A DNA stretch of 64,000 nt from Diphasiastrum complanatum (taxonomy: Eukaryota > Streptophyta > Lycopodiopsida > Lycopodiales > Lycopodiaceae), in the NCBI GenBank assembly GCA_029204225.1, contig MU832626.1:1-64000 (forward strand), written 5' to 3'. The notes under the pieces were generated by a model. That model was not told the origin of the DNA and made no database searches. It was given only the letters and a program-made list of their open reading frames with translations. The translations under genes and the position numbers were made by a program. Shown one piece after another: positions 1-11,163 of this stretch (the first letter of the stretch is position 1; each line of letters starts with the position of its first letter).

Positions 1-259
1 TGACATTTTTCTGTAAAGTCCTATGATGGTCCCTAATGAAAAATGGGGGTCTCTGCACTAAAAACTTAATAAGTTTTTCTACCAATTTCCAAACCACAAT
101 ATTTTTGGATAAAAAAGGAGCTCAAACAGTGTAAAAACAGTAGTGTATAGCTTTTGTTCCGACAGAAATGGATTCTCTGTGCATATTCCAATTTTCACAC
201 AGTGGGTGTGTCTTTGGGACCCATACTAAGTCGTTAAAAACTTTGAAAGGAACCAACAA

Positions 260-566
260 ACAATTACCATTTTAAATGTTCCTCGGGCACACGAATTCTT
301 CCTTGGGCCCTTCTCTCTCACTCACCCAACGGCTTCAGGTTCTTCTTCTTCACCTTCTGCACACGGCCGTCTTAATCAGCTACACGGATCTGGATCGCGA
401 GCCTGCAGCCACCTCTGCTGCTCTTCACCCGCCTCCATCTCTTCTTCGTGTTCGATCCTGTTTCTTTCGAGATCCGATCGATCGATTTGCTCTTGTTTGC
501 TGGTTGGATCGCGATCTTTTCTAGTTTGTTGTCAGATCAGAATCGCTGCTGTGTGATTTTGTGAAG
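260..566 (+). promoter_or_regulatory. Leader and upstream region of a truncated polyubiquitin gene
   Basis: This stretch directly precedes a ubiquitin ATG and is pyrimidine-rich with CTCTCTCACTC and TTCTTCTTC runs, as is common in plant ubiquitin 5' leaders. No clear TATA box was placed, and no leader intron with convincing splice sites was seen, although many plant polyubiquitin genes have one directly before the ATG. It may still be transcribed, but the coding sequence it served is lost after 13 codons. The role is inferred from position only. Confidence 0.4.
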
Positions 567-605
567 ATGCAGATCTTTGTGAAGACCCTGACCGGGAAGA
601 CCATT
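567..605 (+). pseudogene. Ubiquitin 5' coding fragment (13 codons)
   Basis: The ATG at 567 opens MQIFVKTLTGKTI, identical to the first 13 residues of ubiquitin, with typical plant codons (ATG CAG ATC TTT GTG AAG). From codon 14 the match ends abruptly: where Thr-Leu-Glu-Val is expected the sequence reads His-Ser-Gly and shows no further ubiquitin in any frame. Intact monomers are 76 residues and plant polyubiquitin genes carry several in tandem, so this is a 5' stub. The frame continues to a stop at about 746 with unrelated residues. The break may reflect a rearrangement that brought in the sequence next to Copia-A. Identity of the fragment is certain; expression is unknown. Confidence 0.85.
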
Positions 606-939
606 CACTCTGGAATCTTCAGCCATCGTTTTCTGGAATCTTCTGGAATGCCGCTGCCTCTCTGTTGTGGCGGCTGCTGTTCAGGCACAGTTTTCTCAAG
701 AATACCATGTTTTAAAGGTTGTCTGATGAGAATCGGAAACGATTAAAGGAAGAACAGCCGTATTGTGGTCATGAGTGGCAAGAGCGTCCAAACCGAACAA
801 AAATCAGGCATGTGCATTGCTGCCGTAGCCGAACTCTGCCGTTTAGAGGTGGAAGCCAATCGTATTCCTCAAATCTTCAAGAGCATCTGCCGCATTCTGC
901 TCCTTGGCAAAAAAGAGGAAAAAACGAAGCCTTCAAGAA
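606..939. other. Unassigned stretch between ubiquitin stub and Copia-A
   Basis: Short overlapping open frames exist on the plus strand (to about 1072), but none was recognised as a known domain. The phrase TCTGGAATCTTC is duplicated near 609 and 631. The right edge is where minus-strand copia integrase homology fades (about 940-960). It could be filler DNA from the event that cut both the ubiquitin gene and the copia element, or a piece of a gene I do not recognise. Confidence 0.4.
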
Positions 940-2692
940 GCATCCATCTTCTTCACGCCTTCCATGTGTGCATAGGGCCTTGATCTTTCTCTGGGTCTGG
1001 TTCTTTGCAGATGCCTTGAATTGCTTGAAGAATTTGAATGCTTTAAATTGTTCTTCATATAGTAGGTTGTAATTCTTCGATAGAAGTCGTTGATGAAGGT
1101 AAGAAGATAGAGAGCTCCCCCTGTGGAAGCAGTCTGCATCGAGCCACAAATGTCGCTGTGTTACAAGCTCAAGCAAGCCCTTGAATGTGTGAACTGAGTC
1201 TGAATTGAAGGGACTTCTAGCATGCTTGCTGATAATATAGCTTTCGCATGGAGAAGTTGGCTTGCTGACTATTGGTAGATCTTGTATTAGACTCTTAACT
1301 GACATTTGCTGAATACTGTTGAAGTTAAGATGTCCAAGTCTGAAATGTCACATCATATCAGTTGATTCAGAAGTGGCTATGTGAAGAGCTTGATTGTTAG
1401 AAGAATAGGAATGGTTGAGTTTGTATAGATAACCGCTTCTTCTTCCATAGGCTAGAACCTTCCGGGATTTGTCAAAAATTGTGCAGCCTTCTGTATCGAT
1501 TCAACCCTTGACCTGAATCGGTGATTCTGCTAATTGAGAGCAGATTCTTGGTCAGATTTGGAGCGTGAGAACGTTGGACAGCAATTGACTTCACCCTTTT
1601 TGAATTCAACTCTGACTGTTCCTTCACCTTCGATTGAATTCGATGAGTTGCCTCCAAGTTGCACAACTCGAGAGTGGTGAATGACTTGTAGTCTTTGAAC
1701 CAGTCGCGATGGTGAGTCTGTGTTGAGTTGCTCTAGAGTCTAGATACCAGGAATCGATATCCTGTTGTTCTCCGACTTTGGTCATGAAGGCTGCTTCATC
1801 TTTTTCTTCTTCGTGTCGTTGATTTGAGTGATTGGCTGTAGCACTATGTGCTTGTTGTTGGAACTATTTCTCCTTTTCATTGTTGTACTTCAAAGTTCGG
1901 CAGTCCTTGATTTCGTGGCCAGTCCTCTTACATTATCTACAAAAAAGTTGCTGCGCTGGTTGAATGATGAAGAGCTTGAAATCGATCTTGAACCGGAATT
2001 TAGTGCAGACTACATGTTCTTCTTCTTGTCAGTAGAGCCTGACTTTATAGATCTCTTGGATCTAAAGTTCTCATTTTTTGAATACAGAGTTTGAGAATCT
2101 AATCTTGAGCCTAAAGAGGATGCTGATCTTCTGATCTCCTCGTGTAGGAGCAGCGAGATTACTCTTGATAGAGTGAGGTGGTCCTGGGTAGAAATTGCCG
2201 TTATCCAATTTTTGTCGGCATCAGTTAGACTCACTAATAGAGTCATGAGTGCATCAGAATCTTTTATGACTAAGCCAATTGCAGTCATCTGCTCCATAAG
2301 ATTCTTGAAGGTGTTGAGGTGACTCGAGACACTATCTGCATCAAACATTCTGAGGGGTGAAGAATTTCTTCCTCATATGAAGCTTGGAAGTAACGTCTCT
2401 AATGTCGTAGAGAGTTTGCTAGGATATCTTATGCATCCTTAGCCGTCTGAACAGCACATATGTGGCTATTCTGAGTATTCTTGATATTGAGGGTGATCAT
2501 GGCAAATTCTTTGCCATCTCTCAGTCTCCACTTGGTGATGACGGCTGCATCACCTTCTGGTTTGAGCTCTGTGCCATCAACTATGTCCCATAGTTCTTTG
2601 GCTATAAGTATAACCTTCATCTTGAATTTCTAGAGATGGTAGTTATCTCCATCGAGTTTGTCAATGAGAAATGAACTAGATGATGAATCCAT
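940..2692 (-). pseudogene. Copia-A gag-pol remnant (gag, protease, integrase core start)
   Basis: Reading down from the ATG at 2692, the minus strand encodes a Ty1/copia Gag beginning MDSSSSSF with the LDGDNYHL phrase, then a UAG at 2630-2632 where a conserved Trp is expected. Gag continues with HLNTFKNLMEQMTAIG (about 2348-2280) and a zinc-knuckle region near 1900. A protease active-site phrase YLDS.ATQH lies near 1720, the GAG-pre-integrase HFRLGHLNF near 1340, and the integrase core (LYLLTFIND, QRKIKAL) at about 1130-970. Several frameshifts and stops separate these blocks. Homology ends around 950, before the rest of integrase, RT and RNase H, so the element is 3'-truncated. The Gag is very like that of Copia-B, so both belong to one family or close sister families. 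Confidence 0.85.
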
Positions 2693-2822
2693 TCTGGTTG
2701 AACGAGATCGTTGGAGAAACAATGACTGTCGGAATACTGTTGGCTGCAAGTTTGCTAGAAAGACATTTTGATAAAAATAAGATTGATAATCCGCAGTAGA
2801 AATGCAGATTACTAAAATGCTT

Positions 2823-2834
2823 GCTCTGATACCA
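2823..2834 (-). other. Primer-binding site of Copia-A (initiator Met tRNA)
   Basis: The minus strand reads TGGTATCAGAGC, the standard plant copia complement to the 3' end of initiator methionine tRNA. It sits between the LTR (from 2835) and the gag ATG (2692) and fixes the LTR edge and the minus orientation. Confidence 0.9.
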
Positions 2835-3757
2835 TGTCGTAAAATTGTGTGTGACATGAGCAAGTAGCGAAGCTCGAGGATTGAGCATGGCGTGTAGGAA
2901 CGGAAACACAACAGTTAGCAGTAGAATTATTCAAGTAGAAGAATTCATATAGAATGCACAAATGCCCGATGCTATAGTGAGACAAAATTGCACTCTGATT
3001 AATATCAACAATGAGTACAATAGCTTGAAGTAATAACTTCAGCTGCGTGATAACGCTAGCTATAGAAAACTCTAATTGAAAGAGTTATTCAATTAACTCA
3101 ATTAACTCCAAAAATGACACTTACATAGCTTAAATTAGCTAATATATAGATTTACAAGTGTCGAGGAACAAAATATCTTGCAAGCCTTTAATGCCATTTA
3201 CGCCAGTCTTTGCATATGTACAAAGTTGGTAACCGCCAACCGCCTTTGGGATATTTGATTCTCTCCAACTGTTTTAGGGTTGCTGATAAGTTGGCGACGT
3301 CGGTTTGCCAATGTAGCAAAAATCCGAAAAAGCCAAAAAACTCGAAGGTGCCCTTAGACTGAAGGTTTGCAACTCTTGAAGGTGCCCTTACACTAAAGGT
3401 ATGTAAATCCCTAAGGTGCCCTTAGATTCAAGGCAACGAAGAAGGCGAAAAAGCCGAAAAGTGCCTTACACTGAAGGCAGAGAAGGTGAAGGTGCCTTAC
3501 ACTAAAGGCAGTGAAGGTGAAGGTGCCTTACACTAAAGGCAGTGAAGAAGGCGAAGGTGTCTTAGATTTACAGGCAGCGAAAAAGACGAAAAAAGGAGAA
3601 CATGCCTAAAAAATGATTTCTAAGGCATTTCTGGCCATTTGGCCACTGTGTCGCAGTTTTCGCTAAGGAGTAAAAAAGGGCGAAGGTGCCTAAAAAATTG
3701 TTTTAAGGTAAAACAAAGAAAAATGTGAAGGTCCGAGAATATGAAGTCGGCCTTCGA
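2835..3757 (-). repeat. LTR of Copia-A (also likely 3' LTR of a lost neighbour copy)
   Basis: The inner edge is set by the primer site: in element direction the LTR ends ...ACGACA next to TGGTATC. The outer edge is less sure. At 3758-3776 the sequence TTTTTCAGGATGCTCATTAC matches the sequence just outside the 3' LTR of Copia-B (7808-7827), which is the polypurine-tract side of that family. If the comparison is right, this LTR is about 920 bp, similar to Copia-B's 841-895 bp, and lies between the 3' end of one copy and the 5' end of another. No second copy of this LTR is in the window, so the outer boundary is inferred. Confidence 0.55.
3335..3740. repeat. GAAGGTGCC minisatellite inside the Copia-A LTR
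   Basis: Imperfect tandem units carry the cores GAAGGTGCCTTACACTAAAG and GAAGGTGCCCTTA, interspersed with GGCAGTGAAG and GCGAAAAAGCCG. The clearest stretch, 3480-3560, has three units of about 35-37 bp. The same motif family reappears at 59330-59720. It lies within the proposed LTR and encodes nothing. Confidence 0.75.
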
Positions 3758-3940
3758 TTTTTCAGGATGCTCATTACTTGAACGATTTAAGGCTGAGCAT
3801 AAAAAATCTAGCAGTATATCCATGAAAGAAGTTGGAAAATCTCTTTCTAGCAAGCACACAGTTTCAGTCATTTCTTGTTGTTTTGAATGCATTTTCCTCC
3901 ATTTGATCTCCTTTGAGGTGATCCACCTCCAAGATAAACA
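3758..3940 (-). other. Polypurine-side remnant of a second Copia-A-type copy
   Basis: The sequence adjoining the LTR shares about 20 bases (TTTTCAGGATGCTCATTAC) and the nearby GAGCATA phrase with the sequence at 7808-7850, which is the 3' non-coding end of Copia-B next to its 3' LTR. No RNase H residues could be read here, so the remnant is short. It ends by 3940, where CACTA homology starts. Confidence 0.35.
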
Positions 3941-5736
3941 TTACATAAAATAATGTACAAATAACGAGGCACATTCTTTTTGTGTTGTCATGTCTTCTTT
4001 AATGTCCCTAGTCACAAGTGAGTTTTGTAAATACCTGACAATTGATGCTAATTTGTACAAAGTACTTTGTAGATTGACTCCTAAGCAACCTCGAATAGCA
4101 ATCAGAAAAATGAATTGCAACATCTTTAGCCCATCGTGAGATTTTAATCCACTTAATTTGTCATCTTTGGTGAAAGAGTTGCACAAGGAATGTGCATAGC
4201 CAGTTGGAGTTCTTATTCGTCTTATGACATTTTTTACACTTGGTACTTTATCAAAAAACCTAGAAATTGTAATCTAGATGCAATGTATCAAAAGTTTTGA
4301 TCCAATCATTGTACCAATCTTTTACTCTCATTCGGATGGGTGGAGATGTGATTAAAGGGCCATCTTCTAGTCTTTCCCAAGCTTGCCTTGGGTTTGTCCA
4401 AAAATGATCATCGATTGTTAGGTATTTTTGATGATTTACGTACACAACTTTCCTCAACAAATTTGTACTATGATGGCTTTCCAAATTTAGCCCACATACG
4501 TAGCATGTTTTATATCTAGATGATTGCATTAATAAGTTTGAACATACTTATGAGATGTAATAGATCGCGAGAATAAATGATTATTATTAACAATCCAACA
4601 AAGATTAATCATATCTGAACATTCACTCAAACCGAGATAACCATGCATTGTCCACATTAGAATTTCACGAAGAGTGAATTTTCTTTCTTGTAAAGGCCTT
4701 GAGATGTCATATGCATTGACACCATTCCAAAGCTTGGACAATTCTTCAATCAATGGTTCGAGGTAAACATCCATGTTCTTAATCTTGTATTTTCCTGGAA
4801 CCAATAGAGCTAGAAACAAATATCTCATCTTTATACTTAGCCATGGAGGAATATTATAATTAACAAGAACAACTGGCCACGTGGACTATGTTGAGGCTCG
4901 AACACCGAAAGGATTCTATGCCATCCATTGCTAAACCAATCGAAAATGAACTTAGACCACTGCTCACGGACCATTGCTCATCAATGTGACGTAACACTTT
5001 TGTGGCACACTCAATCCTTGAACGTCTGTTCTGTATCGTGATGTGTTACATGTTGGACATTGATCTTTTTTTGAATGCACACTCCTATATAAAATGTGGT
5101 CATTTGAATATGCATGAATCTTTTTGTAATCCATTCCAAGCTTGCTCAACATGTTTTGAGCTTCGTTTCGCGTTCCCATCATCACATTGTCTTTTGGAAG
5201 TTTTTTTTGTAATAAACTGCAAAATAATACTGTGTTTGCAAAAATGAATGAATTACCCTAAATCCTAACGAACAGTATAATGCATTTAGGGTTTATGCAT
5301 ACCTGAACAATGACGTAACACTACTAGAACTCCATTTGTACGTAACTTGTAAGTTTAGAAAGGGAAGTGCTGTTGCCACTAGAGAAAAAGATGCTCCTGG
5401 ATACAAGGGAGTGTCGGCTTTTTTTCGTAGTAATATCTCATTTTCATCATCATGCAACTCCTCACTTTCATCCATGGTCTCTCCACCCATTGAGTGTGCA
5501 CGTTCATTGTTGGTTGTAAAATTATATGATTCAAACAGGTCATGCATTGCTTCACCGTGTAGTACCTCGGTATCATTATCATGAGCATCATCTTTAACAG
5601 CAACGTCTTCCTCATCGGATGTTTCCAACAATCTACTAGCTTCTTCTATTTGTTTCATTCTTTGTTCTCTCGTTTGTATCAAGACTTTTCTTTGCTTGGA
5701 ATTTAATACGGACGGATCAAGACTATGTAATGGCAT
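3941..5736 (-). pseudogene. CACTA (En/Spm) TNP2-type transposase remnant
   Basis: Reading from 5736 downward, broken minus-strand frames match the plant CACTA transposase in order. There is an acidic N-terminal region (5736-5380). A segment at 5185-4964 holds LGMDYKKIHAYSNDHILY, then cysteines of the CPTCNTSRY type. The block at 4828-4529 contains MRYLFLALLVPGKYKIKNMD, VYLEPLIEELSKLWNGVNAYD and TLREILMWTMHGY. 4529-4260 has CYVCGLN and the Gly-Pro-rich hinge, and 4186-3941 has LKSHDGLKMLQFIFLIAIRG. These are the diagnostic TNP2/Transposase_21 signatures. At least four frameshifts or stops break it, and no CACTA terminal repeat was found on either side, so it is an immobile fragment. Confidence 0.85.
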
Positions 5737-6323
5737 TCGATGGTGTGTTTAAACAAGCCGTCCCATGAATATGTTTTTCACAAATTTTTCATAATGTGAA
5801 TTTGTTGATTTTCATATCTTTGACTAAATAATTATTGTCCAACATATGATAAAATTCATTTCATAATTGATTTGTCTATTCAACATTCATTAACTCAGTA
5901 GACATTTGCATGTGTCTTGATCTTAGTTTATCTGATGCAACATACCTTGCTTGTCTGACAAACTTTATTAGGTGCATAGACCAATAGATCATACTGGCCG
6001 ATAAGTTGGATACACTAATAAAAAATGCAACATGTTCGATATGAGATTAGTTGGCATCAATATCTATTACTTTTGTTTGTTTGAAACCATCTAATCAGTG
6101 ATACTGGTCGCCGATACTCTTGAATCTCCGTTGAAATCAGCTTTTAATCCAAGAACAATAAAATGAGCTAAAAACATCTAAAATCACAACATTGAGCAGT
6201 CTCTTTGGGAAATGACAATCTTTTATACTACATATCATTGCAATTAAGATATGTATAACATGACAGTTGTATAGTTTACTTCAGCAGACACTAGTTGTCT
6301 GCTCAAGATACGTATCAGAAAAT
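5737..6323. other. No gene recognised
   Basis: AT-rich sequence between the CACTA transposase and the gypsy fragment. It may be 5' CACTA sequence, but no coding motif, tandem repeat or terminal repeat was found. Confidence 0.5.
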
Positions 6324-6906
6324 CTATGCCATACTCGTCCGGTTGTTGCATAAGCCAAAAGGCATTACATTGTATGCATAAACGCCATATTCCATGGTGA
6401 AAGTCATTTTATGTCGATCCTCATGGGCTATTTGGACTAGAAAATAGCCATCTAAGAAGTTGAAAGCTTCAGCTCTTGTCATTTCCTCTAGAATTTGTGT
6501 CTTTAAGGGCAACAAAAAATGGTCCTTTTTAGTAACTACATTAAGATTCTTGAGATTGACGTAGATACGAAACTTGCCATGTTTCTTGGGCACCACCACA
6601 AGATACCCAATCCGTATGTTGGACTTCATAAATGAAGCTAGCATCAAGTAGCTTCTTAATATCCTCGTCAATCCTTTTTCAATAAATAGGGTTACAATGA
6701 TATGGCTTAGCCCGAATAGGCTTAGTGTTTTCCTCAAGTGGAATGTTATGAACTGCTACTTCAGATGGGACCCCCTTCATTTCAATGTAATTCCAAGCAA
6801 ATACATTTCTATATTTTCTTAATAAAGTCTCCAAACCAAAGAGTTGGTCTAGCGTCAGGTGGTGGGCTCCGACATAAACGAAATAATCCACGTCTTCATT
6901 AGGATC
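6324..6906 (-). pseudogene. Gypsy-1: first half of a Ty3/gypsy reverse transcriptase
   Basis: From 6906 downward the minus strand encodes the RT lead-in DYFVYVGAHH, RNVFAWNY, VAVHNIPLEE and the palm start (VVVPKKHGKFRIYVNLKNLN, KKDHFLLPL, FNFLDGY, MPFGLCN) typical of the Tat/Athila side of Ty3/gypsy. There is a stop after NPIY, a frameshift near 6680, and the homology stops just after FGLCN. The catalytic YxDD box and everything downstream are missing. The missing remainder, from the RT thumb onward, appears on the opposite strand from 12006, on the far side of Copia-B. See findings for a possible inversion. Confidence 0.85.
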
Positions 6907-6911
6907 CTTAA

Positions 6912-7805
6912 TGATGAAAAATCAAAGAAATCGAGATGATCTCAGATTAGTAGAGATCTGATAGAAACAAATGTTCTGATACTATATAGGATTTTGATGG
7001 AAACGTGGTGAGCCACAAAAGTGGTGAGCAGATAGAGATAGGTCGGTAGTGTGTCAGTTACCAGCTATGAGTTCAAGATGGATCGAACTTCCACAATGCG
7101 CAATAGAACAAAATAGTAGTATAGACAAAAAAATACACTCTGATAATAATCAAAACTGAGTACAAGAGCTTGAAGTTGGCACAAATCAGTGGGCGCTAAT
7201 TAGTCTTCAGCTAAGTTTGTTGATGGCTAGATGATGGGTTCAAAAATTACTACTTGACTATTTATAACAAAACGCCCACAGGATAATAACTTGATCAGAG
7301 TGTTGACTCCAGTACATCTTTCTTGATGATTGGAAGTCTAATGATCTATACATTGAAAGCTAACATCAATCTACTTGATTAACTACATTTTTCCTACAGT
7401 AGGTAGCCATTTTTTTGCCAGAGAGTGTGTACAAAAGTAGGCAGACTGTCAACATCACGATGTGGGTCGGATTTTTGAGTTGATAGTGCAAAGGGTCAAA
7501 ATTTATACACTGGGTTGGATTTATACAAAAGGTCGGATTTATTAGACCCAATCCAATCCGATCTAGGGTCGAAGTCACCGGGATAAATTAGACTTGATCC
7601 AATCCGATCCGATCCAGGGTCGAAGACGCCCGGATATTTTTTGCAATCCAATCCGATCTAGGGTCAAAAAATCTCTATTTGATGGGATTAACATCGGATC
7701 GAAAAATAGGCTTGGGTCAAAAACATTTGATCTTGAATTTTTCGATCATTTGTTGGAAATTTGAACCTTCATAATTTTTGTGTTTTCCAAGAATAAGTAT
7801 ATACA
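6912..7805 (-). repeat. 3' LTR of Copia-B
   Basis: Direct repeat of 11164-12003, starting TGATGAAAAATCA and ending GTATATACA on the plus strand. Both copies include GATCCGATCC-type clusters (7550-7660) and the phrase ACAATGCGCAATAGAACA. Positions 6912-6984 are a 73-bp extension ending with a primer-site-like sequence, GTTCTGATACTA (6973-6984), also present in the other LTR. Confidence 0.85.
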
Positions 7806-7859
7806 AATTTTTCAGGATGCTCATTACCTAATGGAATTGGCCTTGAGCATAGAATTATT

Positions 7860-10800
7860 GTGGATCATGAAAAATTTCAATTTTCAGATTTAGCTGATTG
7901 TTAAATCTGAGATAGTTCTCCTTGGTGAAATAATCTGCTGCCATAAACTCTATCCTGCAGTAAACCAAATGAATTACCCTTGTGCTTTGGTTGTCATAGT
8001 AGATGAACATCGGATGTGACTAGAAAAATTTGATATCTACAAGCAAGTTTATCAGTCAAATTTTCTCCGTTGTAGCATTTGTGGCAGTTGTAAAATCCGA
8101 TTCTGTGGAGGATGCTGCTACTGAGGTCTAGTTGTTACATGAGATTAAGAGCATAAATCTAGAAGTCGATATTTTGATGTCAATACTTTCTGTCCAATTG
8201 TCATTTGTGTAGCCTTTGAGAATCTTGGCTGATGGATCGGATTTTTGCTGACTGATGAAAATCAGTCTGTTGGGTCAGATTCGAAAAATATATTCCATTG
8301 CTAACAGGCATTTCAGATCCTTCATTCAGTTTAGATTGTTACTAAGTAATAAAACATCAGCTACATAATGATTAGTGATAATGGAAAGATCTGATACAGA
8401 CTTGAAGTAAATATTTGAGTCTATTGAGTTTGGATAGAAACAATTCTTGTTATGAACTATAAGTGCGGTGTCCTCTTCTACCTTGCTCTGGTCAGCATCA
8501 ATAGTTGACTCTATCTTTGAGATAATATTGAGTTCCTACACAAAGTAGTAGGCCGGATCATCCATGAATCAGGATGGAGGCTGTCTGGATCTATTTGATC
8601 TTTTGTGTTGAAATTCGATCTTTTGATGTTATTTGATCCATTGAGTTTCTGACTCATTTTTTGAATCAGTATCAAATTTTGAAATTTCGACGCTTGGGTC
8701 AAATTTTGGTTGTTCAACCTTTTGGTCATATTTTGCAGTAGCTTTTCCCTTGAGATCGAAAAATTGATTTTTCAAAAAAGTGACATCTCTGCTCGTGAAG
8801 GTCTTCTGAGAGTCTAGATTAAAGAGCTTGTATTTCATATGGTCTGAGGAATAGCCAATAAAAATCGATCTTCTGTTGTCAGACCTTTGGGTTAAATTTT
8901 GGATTTTTTAATCCTAGATCGAATTTTGACTGTTGGATCTTTGGGTCAGGTTTTTCTGGAAATTAGCAAAGATTTTATTGAAAGAAAAACATCCAAACAC
9001 TCTGATATGGTTGAGTGATGGCTTCAATCATGTCCACACCTCATAAGGTGTCTTGCCATTTAGGGCCTTTTAAATGGATCAATTTTGAAGGTAGGATGTT
9101 GTAGTAGAACTTCTTTAGAAGAGATGCATGGGCCAACATGCTATTGGCACTCTCAATGAGTGATCAAGCTTTCCATTTAGCTATACCATTGGATTGAGGT
9201 GAGCTTGTTGTAAAATGTTGTTGTATTCCAGTTGTCTTGCAGAAGTCTTTGAATTTGTTGGAGATAAATACCCCCCCTGCATCAGAATGTAGAGCTTTGA
9301 TCCTTCTTTGGGTCAATTTTTCTAATAATGCCTTGAACTGCATGAAAAACTTGAGAGTATCGGATCTGTTTTTCAGAAAGTATGTTCCAGTCCTCTGAGA
9401 GAAGTCATCAATAATAGTCAGAATGTAGACAACTCCTGCTATGAAAATAGTCTGCATAGGACCACAAATGTCCATGTGTATAATATCTTGCAAATTTCTA
9501 GAAGTACTTCTGAATCTAAAATGATTGAACTTCTAGCATGCTTGCTGGAAATACAACTTTTACATGGAGTATCAGATTTGCTAATGAAAAGGTAGATCTT
9601 GTACTAAGTTCTATTTCGACATTTGCTGAATACAACTAGAATTTAAATGGCCTAATCTATGATGCCACAACATATCATTTGAATCAGAAGTAGTAGTAAA
9701 AAGAGCTTGACTACTTGTATAATAGGAGTGACTGAGTTTGTATAAATTTTCATACCTTCTATTGAAAGCAAAAGCTTTTCTAGATTCGTCAAGAATAGTG
9801 CAGCTCTGTCTTTCAAATTTGACCCTCTAACCTGAATCTGTGATTCTCCTAACGAGAGCAGCTTTTTGGTCAGATTTGGAATGTGAAGAACATTGGACAG
9901 AAACATTACATCACCTTTCTGAAATTCGATCCTAACGGTTCCTTCACTCCCAATGGAATGAGTTGAGTTGTTTCCAAGGTGTGCACAACTCTAGAATGGA
10001 TGTATGACTTGTAGTCGTGGGGAACCAGTCTCGATGGTGAGTCATGTGTTGTGTTGCACCTGAGTCCAAATACCAGAAATTGATATCCTATTATTCTTCG
10101 ACTTTGGTACAAATGCAACTTCATCTTCCTCTTCATGCTGGATCAAGTGATTGGTTGAGCTTGCATTTGCTTGTTGTTGGGACTGCATCTTCTTTGCATT
10201 GTTGTACTTGAGTATTCTGCAGTCCTTGATGAGATGACCAATCCTCTTATAGTATTTGTGGAATAGATTCTGCTTTTGCTAGAATGATGAAGGAAAATCT
10301 GAATTCGAACTTGAGCTAGAATTTGACCTTGAGTAAAAATTCAACCCAGACTACAAGTTGCTCTTTTTGTCAAAAAAATCTGACTTTTGAGATCTCTTCT
10401 AATTTTTCTGATTTTTGTTTGTGTATAGAGCAATGGAATCTGATCTTGAGCTTGAGGAGACTGCATTCCTTCTGATCTCCTCTTGTAACAACATAGAAAT
10501 GACTCTTGATAGAGTGAGATGTTGTTGGGTCGAAATAGCCATGACCCATATTTCATAGGCTTGAGGGAGACTCGATAAAACAGTCATTATTGTATCTGAA
10601 TCTTCAATGTTCGATCTTATTGCAGTCATTTGTTCCATAAGGTTTTTGAATGTATTGAGATGGCTAGAAATAGTGTCTGCATCAGACATTCTGAGTGTGA
10701 AGAATTTATTCCTCAGATGTAATTTGGAAGTGACATCTCTGATGTCATACAGAGTTGTTAGGATGTCCCAAGCATCCTTACTAGTCTGTGCAAATCGGAT

Positions 10801-11030
10801 ATGACTGATTTGGGTGTCTCTTCCATTCAGAGTGATTAAGAGAAAAACCTTGTCATCTCATTGTCTCATTTGGTGATGCTGACTGTATCAACCTCTGGCT
10901 TGATTTCAGTACCATCAACTAAGTCCCATAGTTTCTTGGATAGTAGAATGAACTTCATCTTGAACTTCTAGAGATGGTAGTTCTCTCCATCGAGCTTGCC
11001 AATTAGAGAGGAACTCGAAGTAGAATCCAT
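7860..11030 (-). pseudogene. Copia-B gag-pol remnant
   Basis: Minus strand from the ATG at 11030: Gag starts MDSTSSSSLIGKLDGENYHL, followed by UAG at 10968-10970 at the usual Trp, then HLNTFKNLMEQMTAI and LTLSRVISMLLQEEIRR (10689-10399). Protease and GAG-pre-integrase lie near 10090-9650 (NVLHIPNLTKKLLSL). The integrase core is at 9493-9164 (DICGPMQT, LTIIDDFS, RRIKALHSDAGG, SPQSNG). A post-integrase strand is at 8838-8629 (SRDVTFLKNQFFDL). Only a shred of RT around YVADVLLLSNN (about 8370) remains, directly followed by RNase H at 8240-7860 (KILKGYTNDNW, SIDIKISTS, ASSTESD, YYDNQST). Roughly 700 bp of RT are deleted, and many stops and frameshifts are present. Confidence 0.85.
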
Positions 11031-11151
11031 TTTGGTATTGTAGCTATATCATTGGTAGAAACAACAATAGTTGGTTGTGCACTTGCTGATATGAAGTCTT
11101 GGTAGAAACAAGACTGAATCTGTAATGAATATGCAAATTTCTAAGCCACCC

Positions 11152-11163
11152 GCTCTGATACCA
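11152..11163 (-). other. Primer-binding site of Copia-B
   Basis: Minus strand TGGTATCAGAGC, complementary to initiator Met tRNA, immediately inside the 5' LTR. A second degenerate copy (TGGTATTAGAGC, 11225-11236) lies 73 bp away inside the LTR. Confidence 0.9.
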
